Of a stretch of 64,000 nt of DNA, positions 56,589-64,000 are shown piece after piece. Origin of the DNA: a virus. The notes beneath the pieces were generated by a model, which saw only the letters and a program-made list of their open reading frames with translations, made no database searches and was not told where the DNA came from. The translations under genes and the position numbers were made by a program. Each line of letters starts with the position of its first letter. The first letter of the stretch is position 1. The DNA lies in IMG/VR virus record IMGVR_UViG_3300031788_000002, positions 1 through 64,000 of that record. One strand, 5' to 3'.

Positions 56589-59500
56589 ATGCCGAGTGCT
56601 GTAGCGCTTTTGACGTTTTCTCAAGGGTTGCGTGTAGGCAGTCCGGGTCAGGCACTGATCGTGGTCGACGGCGCTCCCGTCACCATCACCAATGCGGGGA
56701 ACTCGGGCGTTCAATCCTTTTTGATCGAGCTTCTGTACGCGCCCCCAAGTAGCAGTCAGCAAATCACCCCGGGTACGCAGCCTCCGACGGTGTTGGCACA
56801 GGGTAACGGTGTACCGACGGCCAGTTTGATGCCCGACGAGGGCGTTCACGGGTGTTACCGTCTTCGTTTGACGGTGTGGGCGGGGACGAATTACACGGGG
56901 CAATCGGACGTCGACATCCGCAACGTCGCGGTGGTGACACCGATCTTGAAGTCGGTGAAGCCCCCCTACCAAAAGTTTCCGGATCCGTTGCCTCTGGAGG
57001 CCACAGGGGTTTCCGGTGCCAAGCCTGATGAGCTGAATTTCGAAGGGCAGCCGTGGGGATGGTCCGGTTCGGATTCCTATGAACGCACGGAGTACCACCT
57101 CTTAGACTCGTTTATGGAGCGCGTGGACGGCTTGGCCAGCGAGGGCATCGCCGGCCCCACAGGTCCCGCGGGCGCTACTGGTGCGGCGGGAGCCACGGGA
57201 ATCCCGGGGCTTGCGGGAGCTACCGGTGCGACGGGAGCCCCGGGCGCTACCGGCGCGATGGGGTCGGCCGGGCAGTCTTTGGCCGCCAATTCCATCGACT
57301 TGTTCAATCGCGTGGGTCCCACGTTGAACATGTCCGCGAGCTGGCCTCCGCAGCCTACGGGCGCATTGCTCCCCTGGGGTGCTTTCCCCCAAACGGTTAC
57401 GGGGGCGCATCCGTTGACGCTTTCGGTAGATCCCACCACGAACGCGGTGGAAGGGGTTGGGCCTTTTGTTTGGTACACGCGCGTCGGGTCCCGGGACTTG
57501 GTACGCGTGGACATGGGCGCCGGGGGTATTTCAAGCAACGCTAGCGTCGTGGTGCCCTTATTTGGGGTTGCCCCCAACGTGACCATCCTTGGTCATCTAC
57601 AAACGCCCGGCGCACTCTGGGTTTTTGCGTACACCACCGTTTCTTACAACCCGGTGAAGACCCTCATCGCGCGCGTCGACTCCGCTACCACCGCGGTCAC
57701 GTACGCGTACTACCCAGGAGATGTGAGTGCACCCACGGAGCCTGGGGCTATTGGACTGACCAACGCGTACGTTGCCCCGGTGTTCAATACGTACCTCGGA
57801 AAGATTTTGTTCACGTCGGGGTATGAACAAATCACCACTTTTCTCGTCTACAGCCTCGACGTTGTAACCGGCGAGGTGGACCATCTCACTCTTTCGCTAA
57901 CGTCTCTCGATGGAACCCAGACGATGTACTTCACCAACATCATGGGGATGTTGATGGTCGGCGCTTACTTGTGGCTGGTTGTCTCTGGTGATTACAGTAC
58001 TTCGCCGGATATCGGTTCCAACGCGACGTACTTGGTAAAAGTCAATCCGTACACGTATCAAGCCCTCGATCTTGTCGAGCTGTACACCAGCTCTTCGGGC
58101 ACGCCCAGCAAGATGCTGGCTACGGCAACCAAGATTTACATTTACCCTTACCATCCCGGAAGCGCGTCTGAGCCAGGCTACACAACGACGCTCACGCAAG
58201 TGGATATGACGACGCTTGCTGTTGAAACCGTGACGTGGTTGGGCGAAGGAAGCATCACTGCGCTGGCTTACGATGGTACCTACGTGTGGGCTGCGGTGGC
58301 GTTGTCATCGGCTCCTGAAATCGGATCACCGGCGCTTCAATTCAATCAGCTGACACTGGTAGAAACGGCCACGCCGGTTTGGGGGTCGTCGTTTAATGTG
58401 AATCAACCGGAACCGGACGGCGTAGAGGGTAACCAGTGGTATTGGGGGCCTATTGTCGCTTACGACATGGCGTACGACCCGTACACGCAAACGTTGTACG
58501 CGGTGGACTCCAACAACGACTTTTTGATTACCTGTGCTTTACCCTCGGGGGGTACCTGGCTTGGTGGAACGAAGGGCATCGTAAATTGGGGGAATGGCGC
58601 GCAAGGCCCCGTGGGAGCCACAGGCACAGACGGTGCAACTGGAGCCAAGGGGGCTACTGGTGCAACTGGTGCCACCGGTGCAACTGGAGCCACGGGGGCT
58701 ACTGGTGCAACTGGTGCCACCGGTGCGACGGGTGCAGCGGGGAGCTCCGGCGCTTTCACGGCGACAACAACCGCAGGGTTCACTCAGCCGGCGGTCAATG
58801 CCTCTGTGGTCGTCGCCGTGCCGACGGCACCTTTCACGACCGGGCAGCAAGTAACGATTCCAGGGGTCGGCACGTACACCGCGACGGTGACGGACGGCTC
58901 ACATCTAACACTGTTGAATTCGTACCTTACGAAAAACGCCGCGCCGGGCACCGTCGAGCCGAGCGGGCTTATCGTGACGTCAGGCGGCTTGACGTCGCGA
59001 GACGTTCGCACGCCGGTACCCCTGCATGAGTGGTACCTCACCGAATCTTCGAGCCCATTCGCTGATACGGGGTCGAGTGCTAATCCATTCTCCTTCGCTG
59101 TTCTTACGGGTACGTCGGTCTCGTTTCAGCAGGCGGGACCCTTGCAATACGCGGTCGATACGAGCAGCGGCCTAAACCCCCCGCATGGGGGGGCTATGAC
59201 GGGCGGCAACAACGCAACCGAGGAAATCGTCTACCCGTTTACGCTGAGTGTGTGGTTCTGGAAGAACTCGAATCCTGGAACATCGGGTTTACTTGGCCGA
59301 AGCTACGGAACATCCGGTGGAATTACGAGTTGCTCGTGTGGCCTATGGGACTACAGCGGTACGCCTGGGTTTGGGTTGTACACTTCCGCGACCGTTACTC
59401 TCGTTAGTTCTTATCAGACTATCACTTTGGGTGCCTGGCACAATATTGTGGGCACCTACGACGGCGCGTACGCGCGCCTGTACTACGACGGGAACCTCGT

Positions 59501-59699
59501 GCAATCGACGGCGGTAACGGGGGCAATTCAGTGGACGACGACCAACAACTGGTGGTTTGGCGATGAGCTTGTAACGTCGAGTTCGACGCTCAACCCAAAT
59601 TCCTACCCAGGCATGGTCGCGCTCCCTCGCATTTACAACGTCGCGCTGACCGCCGTGCAGGTTCAAACGCAGTACCAAGCCATGATGGGTCGGTTCTAG
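56589..59699 (+). CDS. Tail fibre with collagen-like repeats and lectin-like tip
   Basis: The 1036-residue protein has an N-terminal baseplate-attachment region (1-185), a first Gly-X-Y block near residues 187-230, a beta-propeller-like middle, a second Gly-X-Y block near 674-720 (GATGATGATGATG), and a C-terminal concanavalin/LamG-like domain ([28 protein letters not shown]). Such proteins are trimeric receptor-binding fibres. ATG 56589 has GAGGG 8 nt upstream. The 9-bp DNA repeats may allow length variation. Confidence 0.85.
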   Translation: MPSAVALLTFSQGLRVGSPGQALIVVDGAPVTITNAGNSGVQSFLIELLYAPPSSSQQITPGTQPPTVLAQGNGVPTASLMPDEGVHGCYRLRLTVWAGTNYTGQSDVDIRNVAVVTPILKSVKPPYQKFPDPLPLEATGVSGAKPDELNFEGQPWGWSGSDSYERTEYHLLDSFMERVDGLASEGIAGPTGPAGATGAAGATGIPGLAGATGATGAPGATGAMGSAGQSLAANSIDLFNRVGPTLNMSASWPPQPTGALLPWGAFPQTVTGAHPLTLSVDPTTNAVEGVGPFVWYTRVGSRDLVRVDMGAGGISSNASVVVPLFGVAPNVTILGHLQTPGALWVFAYTTVSYNPVKTLIARVDSATTAVTYAYYPGDVSAPTEPGAIGLTNAYVAPVFNTYLGKILFTSGYEQITTFLVYSLDVVTGEVDHLTLSLTSLDGTQTMYFTNIMGMLMVGAYLWLVVSGDYSTSPDIGSNATYLVKVNPYTYQALDLVELYTSSSGTPSKMLATATKIYIYPYHPGSASEPGYTTTLTQVDMTTLAVETVTWLGEGSITALAYDGTYVWAAVALSSAPEIGSPALQFNQLTLVETATPVWGSSFNVNQPEPDGVEGNQWYWGPIVAYDMAYDPYTQTLYAVDSNNDFLITCALPSGGTWLGGTKGIVNWGNGAQGPVGATGTDGATGAKGATGATGATGATGATGATGATGATGATGAAGSSGAFTATTTAGFTQPAVNASVVVAVPTAPFTTGQQVTIPGVGTYTATVTDGSHLTLLNSYLTKNAAPGTVEPSGLIVTSGGLTSRDVRTPVPLHEWYLTESSSPFADTGSSANPFSFAVLTGTSVSFQQAGPLQYAVDTSSGLNPPHGGAMTGGNNATEEIVYPFTLSVWFWKNSNPGTSGLLGRSYGTSGGITSCSCGLWDYSGTPGFGLYTSATVTLVSSYQTITLGAWHNIVGTYDGAYARLYYDGNLVQSTAVTGAIQWTTTNNWWFGDELVTSSSTLNPNSYPGMVALPRIYNVALTAVQVQTQYQAMMGRF
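57145..57282. repeat. Collagen-like Gly-X-Y block 1
   Basis: About 14 triplets with varied X and Y residues. Confidence 0.8.
58608..58750. repeat. Collagen-like Gly-X-Y block 2
   Basis: About 16 triplets, nearly all GAT at protein level, encoded by alternating 9-bp repeats. Confidence 0.85.
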
Positions 59700-59700
59700 C

Positions 59701-62700
59701 ATGAGTTTCGGTAATACCCCGTGGGGTAGCAATTGGGGAGCCGGAGAAGACGCTGTTCCCCTTGAGAATATTCCCACGAGCCGCCAGTGGGATATCTTCG
59801 ATTTATCGGGTGTTGCACGACCCGATGACTTGGAGCGCGTCGCTACCTTTGTTCAAGTGGCTCTTGTCGGAAGTGCTGAAGGATTCTTTCCCAGTTCCTT
59901 CAATGTTGCATCTGGGGGAGCGTACCCAGCAACCACCGCTATCCTAGCGATTGATGTTGCGGTCACAGCTTCCTTCACGGTTCAGTACGACGTTAGCTTT
60001 GAGGCGCTCCCCCCGGACTTTAGTGGCTTATCCCAGGACGTTCCTTGTGGGCCTCATGTTTACCTAGGGGTTTGGGATGCCAATGGGTACGCTGCCGGCT
60101 TTTTCATCTCGGAAGAGGGTTGGGCTTATACCGGGGAAGTCACTATCGACAGCGATGGAAACATCATCCCCGACCAGCCCGTTACGCAGATTCCGGGAAG
60201 CGCCACGTGGACGCAAGTCGGGGTTGAGTACGTTATTCGCGTTGTTGTCGACGCCAGCGCTCAGCTTTTGTACCTGTTCATTACACCCAGCGCGAGCGCT
60301 TCTGCGGGACAGCAGCTTCAGGCCATTCTAGTAGCGCTGCCGACCATCAGCGACATTCCTAGTGCCGCCTTTGTTTCGGTACTAGGGGCGCCCGAGGCTG
60401 TTTCTTGGGTCGAGCTATTCAACTACCAGCTTTCCTCTCAAGCGCTTTTGTTGTCGGTACCCCCCACCGCGAACGCGGGCAGTGATCAGACGACGCTGTT
60501 CTGCAGTATTGTGCAGTTGGATGGTAGTGCGAGTTTTGACCCGCATGGACTCGCGCTGACGTACGAATGGCGCTTGGTCGACGCACCGAACGGCAGCATG
60601 TTTTTGGCCACGGGCGGTGACGGCCAAACGTTCGAAGAGGTACCCCCCACCGGGTTTACCGATACCTTCTACAGCGAAGATTTGGTAGCGATTGATGCAC
60701 TCGAACCGCTGCAAGTCGGGGATGTATTAACGGACAACGACGGGTCGTTCACGATCGTTAATATCAATAGAGTAAATCCGTTTTCTGTCCAAGTAGAGTA
60801 CCAAGATTTGCCCGAGAACATTTCGGGTACGCAGTTCAAAGTACTTCGACAGAACGGGATCAATGGAGCAACAACGGTCAAGCCGACGTTCTACCCCGAC
60901 GTCTTGGCGTTCTTTACGTTTGACCTTCGCGTGAATAACGGCAGCACAAGTTCGAGCCCCCAGGGAACCAATCGAAGCCGCGTGCTGGTGAACGTGCTCG
61001 AGAGCGCGCTTCCAAAGGGATGTCCTATTGATGCGTCCTTCCTGTTCGATAATTTGCTGTCGGTCTGGAAGCAGGTTGAGGATCGGGATCGCATCAGCGT
61101 CTTTTGGGAGGCGTTGGCGCGCGTTGCGTCCACTGAGCTCTATACGCTGTGGCAGGTCGAGTACAGCAAGAGCCTTCGGGATATTCAGCGCACCTTTATT
61201 CGTCGTTGGATTCACTACGACTTGTTGTTGCCCGAACCGTCGCCGGAGCTTACCGCCGTGCGTTTCATCTGGGGTGGGATTACCTCCAATGCACTGCCCT
61301 CCTCAGGGGTGAGCGGGGTCGCGGGCACGCGCGTGGTGGTGGGCTCTCCTTTCTTGGCGGCACCCGTGGCCGTCCCCTTGGTCGGACTGGGCACGGTGCC
61401 CCCCACAGCCTTCGCGCAAGAGCTGCAGGCACGCCTTCGCGAAGTGTTGGGGCCTAGCGTCACGGCCACGGTGTGGTGGACGCGCCCCTCAGTTACTTCA
61501 GCGCCCATCGGCGTGTTGACGTACCCCGACGCCGTCGCGGGGCTCACTCTGACCGTTTCCGTGGACGGGGTATCCGCTACGGCCACCGTCGGAACGCCAA
61601 GCGATCTTCCCAGCTTTCTGGCGGACTTGGCCGCGCAGTTGCCCGCAGCCGTGCTGACGCTGACGAGCGCGCAGGGCCTGCGCGTTGGTTCCCCTACCGT
61701 GGGCAGCCCCGCCGGGGCGGCGCTCAGCATTGATCTGGGCAGCACACTGCTTGTGAGCAATGGGGGGCCGCTGACCTTCGCTTCGCTGACCTCGGCGCCC
61801 GCGGCGTATGTGCACGTAACCGCCGCGATTCCTTTTGTTCTCCTTGGTACATCGACGTCGCCAGGCTTTACGTACCCGTGCGTCAACACCTTGTTAGGGG
61901 GTACGGGCGGCGAGGCGTTGAGTGCTTACGCCTTTCGGGTTTCGTGCTCTCTAAGTGACAGCGCCCTACTGGAAGACGACTTGTTGGTGGTTAACCGGCA
62001 AGGGTACCGCGTGGTGCGCGCCGTGGATGACCCTAGCGATGACTTCGCGTTTCAACGCCTCGTGGTTAAGGACCCCCTTCCACCAACAGTGTTGGGCGGC
62101 GCGAGTTGGGTGGTTCCGGGGTGGGTGGATTCCACCTTTTTGAATTTCTGGGCGGGACTGGTGGACGCGGGCGACCCCGTGGACTTCGAGCTCATCGTTC
62201 CGGTCAACGGGCAGAACGTCATCACGTTGGTGTCCACCGTGGCCCTCGGAGCGAATGCAACGCAGGTCAATCGCCTGGCGGTGGATACGGGACTCTTGGC
62301 GGCTCAGCTGTCGCTTCAGCCCGGCGCGTTCGTACGTCTCGCTCGTGTACTGCGCCGTCATTTCATTCCGGTGGACAGTCGCATCGTCGATATCCCCACG
62401 CTCAGCGATGTCATCGCGATCGTGGATACAGACGAGGTGTTGCTACGGAACGTGGATTACTTCCTCGAAGCGTTTCGAGGACAGTCGGCCCTGCGTTTCG
62501 TGTCGGGTGTTGCGCCCGATGTCGGGGATGTTTTTGAAAGTGAGCGTCCCCCGGTGCGCTTGTGGGCGGAGTACACCTTTTTCGATAACAGCGATCTCAT
62601 CGAGGCCAACTTCGGCTCTGCGATCGGTCTAACCCGGGACATGGTACCCGCTACCGTGGATTACCTATCGGCGGTGCGGGGCATCTGGTACGCGCGATAC

Positions 62701-63984
62701 AACGGCCCGACGATGCAGAATCTGCGCATCGCCATGCAGATATTCTTAGGGCTACCCTTTGCGGAAGAAGCGGGCACCATTCTTGAGATCCGCACGGACT
62801 TCTTTACGCAGCAAAGCCGTATCCTAATTCAAGATACGGCGAATGCAGCTCTTGTTCGTTCCTACGTGTACCCCCGTGTTCTTGGCCTCGAAACCAACTC
62901 GGTGACGAATGCGCTGTACGCGGTTGGGGATACGGTTACGCAATTCGCGCCTCTTGTAACGGGCGCCGAGGTCGTGGATTACGTCAAGGATCCCTCGTGG
63001 TTTCAGGGGATCTTGATGCAGGGGGTCTTCTACGAAGTTCAGAAGTACCACACCTTCTTAATCCAGGTTAATAGCCAGGCGTTCAACCTTGCGTCAGTGG
63101 TGTTCGCGCAACAGTTTATTCAGAGCATCAAACCGAAGTACACGATCCCGCTCTACGTAGTGTCCATGGATGCGGGGGCGTCGGATGGCACCAACGGCGA
63201 TCAGATTGACGTGGAGGATGACGTCACCATGGTGTTGACGCTTTACCTGTACGACACACCAGGAGATCGAGAGGGCGCGAGCATTTACTTCGATGAGCCG
63301 TGGCCTTCGGGTGCGCGCTACAACAACGAGAGCTGGCGCAACTACTACGATCGTGGGGATGACCCGACCGTGGCGCTGCCCGTTTATCCTGGTCCTTCGG
63401 CACCAGTACCCTGGGGTTTTGATAAGGAGTGGGTGTGCCCTGCAGACGAACTTGAGGCAACTCAGTCAGCTGTCTTCCCCGGGGGTACCCTTCCCACGTA
63501 TGACAGCGTGTTCGCGTATGACCAAAATCTAACATCCCAAGAATTCGCGACCGTTCTTCCACCTCCTGCGTACCCCGCAACGGTTCCGCTGTTCATCGCA
63601 CCCTACGGCGGCACGATTCAACGTGCCAGTATTCAGTTGAACGGGCCTACCCAGGGGGGCGCTGCGTTAACGCAAGCTGCATGGGTCGCTACCCTTCTCG
63701 TTAATGGGGTTGCTGTGGCAATCCTACCGTTTACGCTGGGGTATACGCACCCCGTCAACGGCTTCGTTGTAACCCTACCTCAGAACATCGAGCTCACGGT
63801 AGCGCTGACGGCTGCGTTGAATGGTGGGGATGCTGTTGCCTTGTCGATTGCACCGGTGAGTGCGCTCGAACAAGTGCCGGGCTGGACGCAGATTGTGGCC
63901 GCGGTGTTCATTGAGCGCGGCGCGTGGGCATTTGATGTACCCTTGGCGGCGGGAACATATTGTAGTACGGGGGATGTTACATGA
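59701..63984 (+). CDS. Giant baseplate/tail protein with PKD-like domain
   Basis: The 1427-residue protein starts 1 nt after the previous stop. N-terminal jelly-roll-like module; a PKD/Ig-like domain near residues 252-330 (PPTANAGSDQT, GSASFDPHGLALTYEW); helical region near 450-510; beta modules; then DYLSAVRGIWYARYNGPTMQ and IAMQIFLGLPFAEEAGTI near 985-1025, which resembles tail/baseplate hub proteins. A lectin-like end follows. Probably a baseplate component. Confidence 0.8.
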   Translation: MSFGNTPWGSNWGAGEDAVPLENIPTSRQWDIFDLSGVARPDDLERVATFVQVALVGSAEGFFPSSFNVASGGAYPATTAILAIDVAVTASFTVQYDVSFEALPPDFSGLSQDVPCGPHVYLGVWDANGYAAGFFISEEGWAYTGEVTIDSDGNIIPDQPVTQIPGSATWTQVGVEYVIRVVVDASAQLLYLFITPSASASAGQQLQAILVALPTISDIPSAAFVSVLGAPEAVSWVELFNYQLSSQALLLSVPPTANAGSDQTTLFCSIVQLDGSASFDPHGLALTYEWRLVDAPNGSMFLATGGDGQTFEEVPPTGFTDTFYSEDLVAIDALEPLQVGDVLTDNDGSFTIVNINRVNPFSVQVEYQDLPENISGTQFKVLRQNGINGATTVKPTFYPDVLAFFTFDLRVNNGSTSSSPQGTNRSRVLVNVLESALPKGCPIDASFLFDNLLSVWKQVEDRDRISVFWEALARVASTELYTLWQVEYSKSLRDIQRTFIRRWIHYDLLLPEPSPELTAVRFIWGGITSNALPSSGVSGVAGTRVVVGSPFLAAPVAVPLVGLGTVPPTAFAQELQARLREVLGPSVTATVWWTRPSVTSAPIGVLTYPDAVAGLTLTVSVDGVSATATVGTPSDLPSFLADLAAQLPAAVLTLTSAQGLRVGSPTVGSPAGAALSIDLGSTLLVSNGGPLTFASLTSAPAAYVHVTAAIPFVLLGTSTSPGFTYPCVNTLLGGTGGEALSAYAFRVSCSLSDSALLEDDLLVVNRQGYRVVRAVDDPSDDFAFQRLVVKDPLPPTVLGGASWVVPGWVDSTFLNFWAGLVDAGDPVDFELIVPVNGQNVITLVSTVALGANATQVNRLAVDTGLLAAQLSLQPGAFVRLARVLRRHFIPVDSRIVDIPTLSDVIAIVDTDEVLLRNVDYFLEAFRGQSALRFVSGVAPDVGDVFESERPPVRLWAEYTFFDNSDLIEANFGSAIGLTRDMVPATVDYLSAVRGIWYARYNGPTMQNLRIAMQIFLGLPFAEEAGTILEIRTDFFTQQSRILIQDTANAALVRSYVYPRVLGLETNSVTNALYAVGDTVTQFAPLVTGAEVVDYVKDPSWFQGILMQGVFYEVQKYHTFLIQVNSQAFNLASVVFAQQFIQSIKPKYTIPLYVVSMDAGASDGTNGDQIDVEDDVTMVLTLYLYDTPGDREGASIYFDEPWPSGARYNNESWRNYYDRGDDPTVALPVYPGPSAPVPWGFDKEWVCPADELEATQSAVFPGGTLPTYDSVFAYDQNLTSQEFATVLPPPAYPATVPLFIAPYGGTIQRASIQLNGPTQGGAALTQAAWVATLLVNGVAVAILPFTLGYTHPVNGFVVTLPQNIELTVALTAALNGGDAVALSIAPVSALEQVPGWTQIVAAVFIERGAWAFDVPLAAGTYCSTGDVT

Positions 63985-64000
63985 ACGCCGACAATGTTCT
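63981..64000 (+). CDS. Next tail-operon gene, truncated by window edge
   Basis: ATG 63981 overlaps the previous TGA (ATGA) and runs off the window after MNADNV. Confidence 0.55.

Overview
The window looks like part of the genome of a large tailed phage with a contractile-type baseplate, probably a jumbo phage. It carries very large virion proteins, including a baseplate J-like protein, a baseplate W/gp25-like protein and a collagen-repeat tail fibre with a lectin-like tip. It also has phage-type enzymes: a sigma-70-family factor, RNase HII, a DnaQ-type exonuclease, an ATP-dependent DNA ligase, a HAD-type nucleotidase and two candidate peptidoglycan hydrolases. Dozens of small unrecognised genes are packed with ATGA/GTGA overlaps. 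The sequence is GC-rich. Three lipobox proteins point to a Gram-negative host. One of them combines serine linkers with a cysteine-rich module in the style of myxobacterial secreted lipoproteins, so a Myxococcota host is a tentative guess. I see no tRNA, rRNA, CRISPR array, insertion sequence, integrase or terminase.

Layout. 1-14.2 kb (+): virion proteins, the sigma factor, a DUF932-like protein, RNase HII and Ig-like structural proteins, interrupted by one minus-strand lipoprotein with a C-terminal membrane segment (unimolecular spanin candidate). 14.3-17.2 kb (-): small membrane and coiled-coil proteins, several with their own promoter. 17.2-20.3 kb (+): a 1024-residue structural protein. 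20.3-29.3 kb (+): accessory genes, including an alanine/aspartate-expanded DUF6745-like protein, the exonuclease and small cysteine proteins. 29.3-40.3 kb (mostly -): accessory operons with a pentapeptide-repeat protein, lipoproteins, tandem mini zinc proteins and, on the + strand, a Panacea-type antitoxin. 40.3-45.4 kb (+): a conserved uncharacterised protein, a glycosyltransferase and a virion protein. 45.4-50.2 kb (-): nucleotidase, XRE regulator and ligase, with a plus-strand transglycosylase inside. 50.3-64 kb (+): DUF1906 lysin, then baseplate and tail genes running off the right edge.

Expression. Two promoter patterns recur. Class A is GGYAYAAC, usually 13-41 nt before a gene that has a Shine-Dalgarno (SD) sequence, and mostly serves minus-strand accessory genes. 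Class B is an extended -10 element, usually TGnTANNNT, ending only 5-8 nt before the start codon, which implies leaderless mRNAs. Minus-strand terminators often share a TTTCTTTAGC-like tail. Several small genes carry apparent single-base frameshifts at short repeats, which are either long-read indel errors or real decay or recoding.
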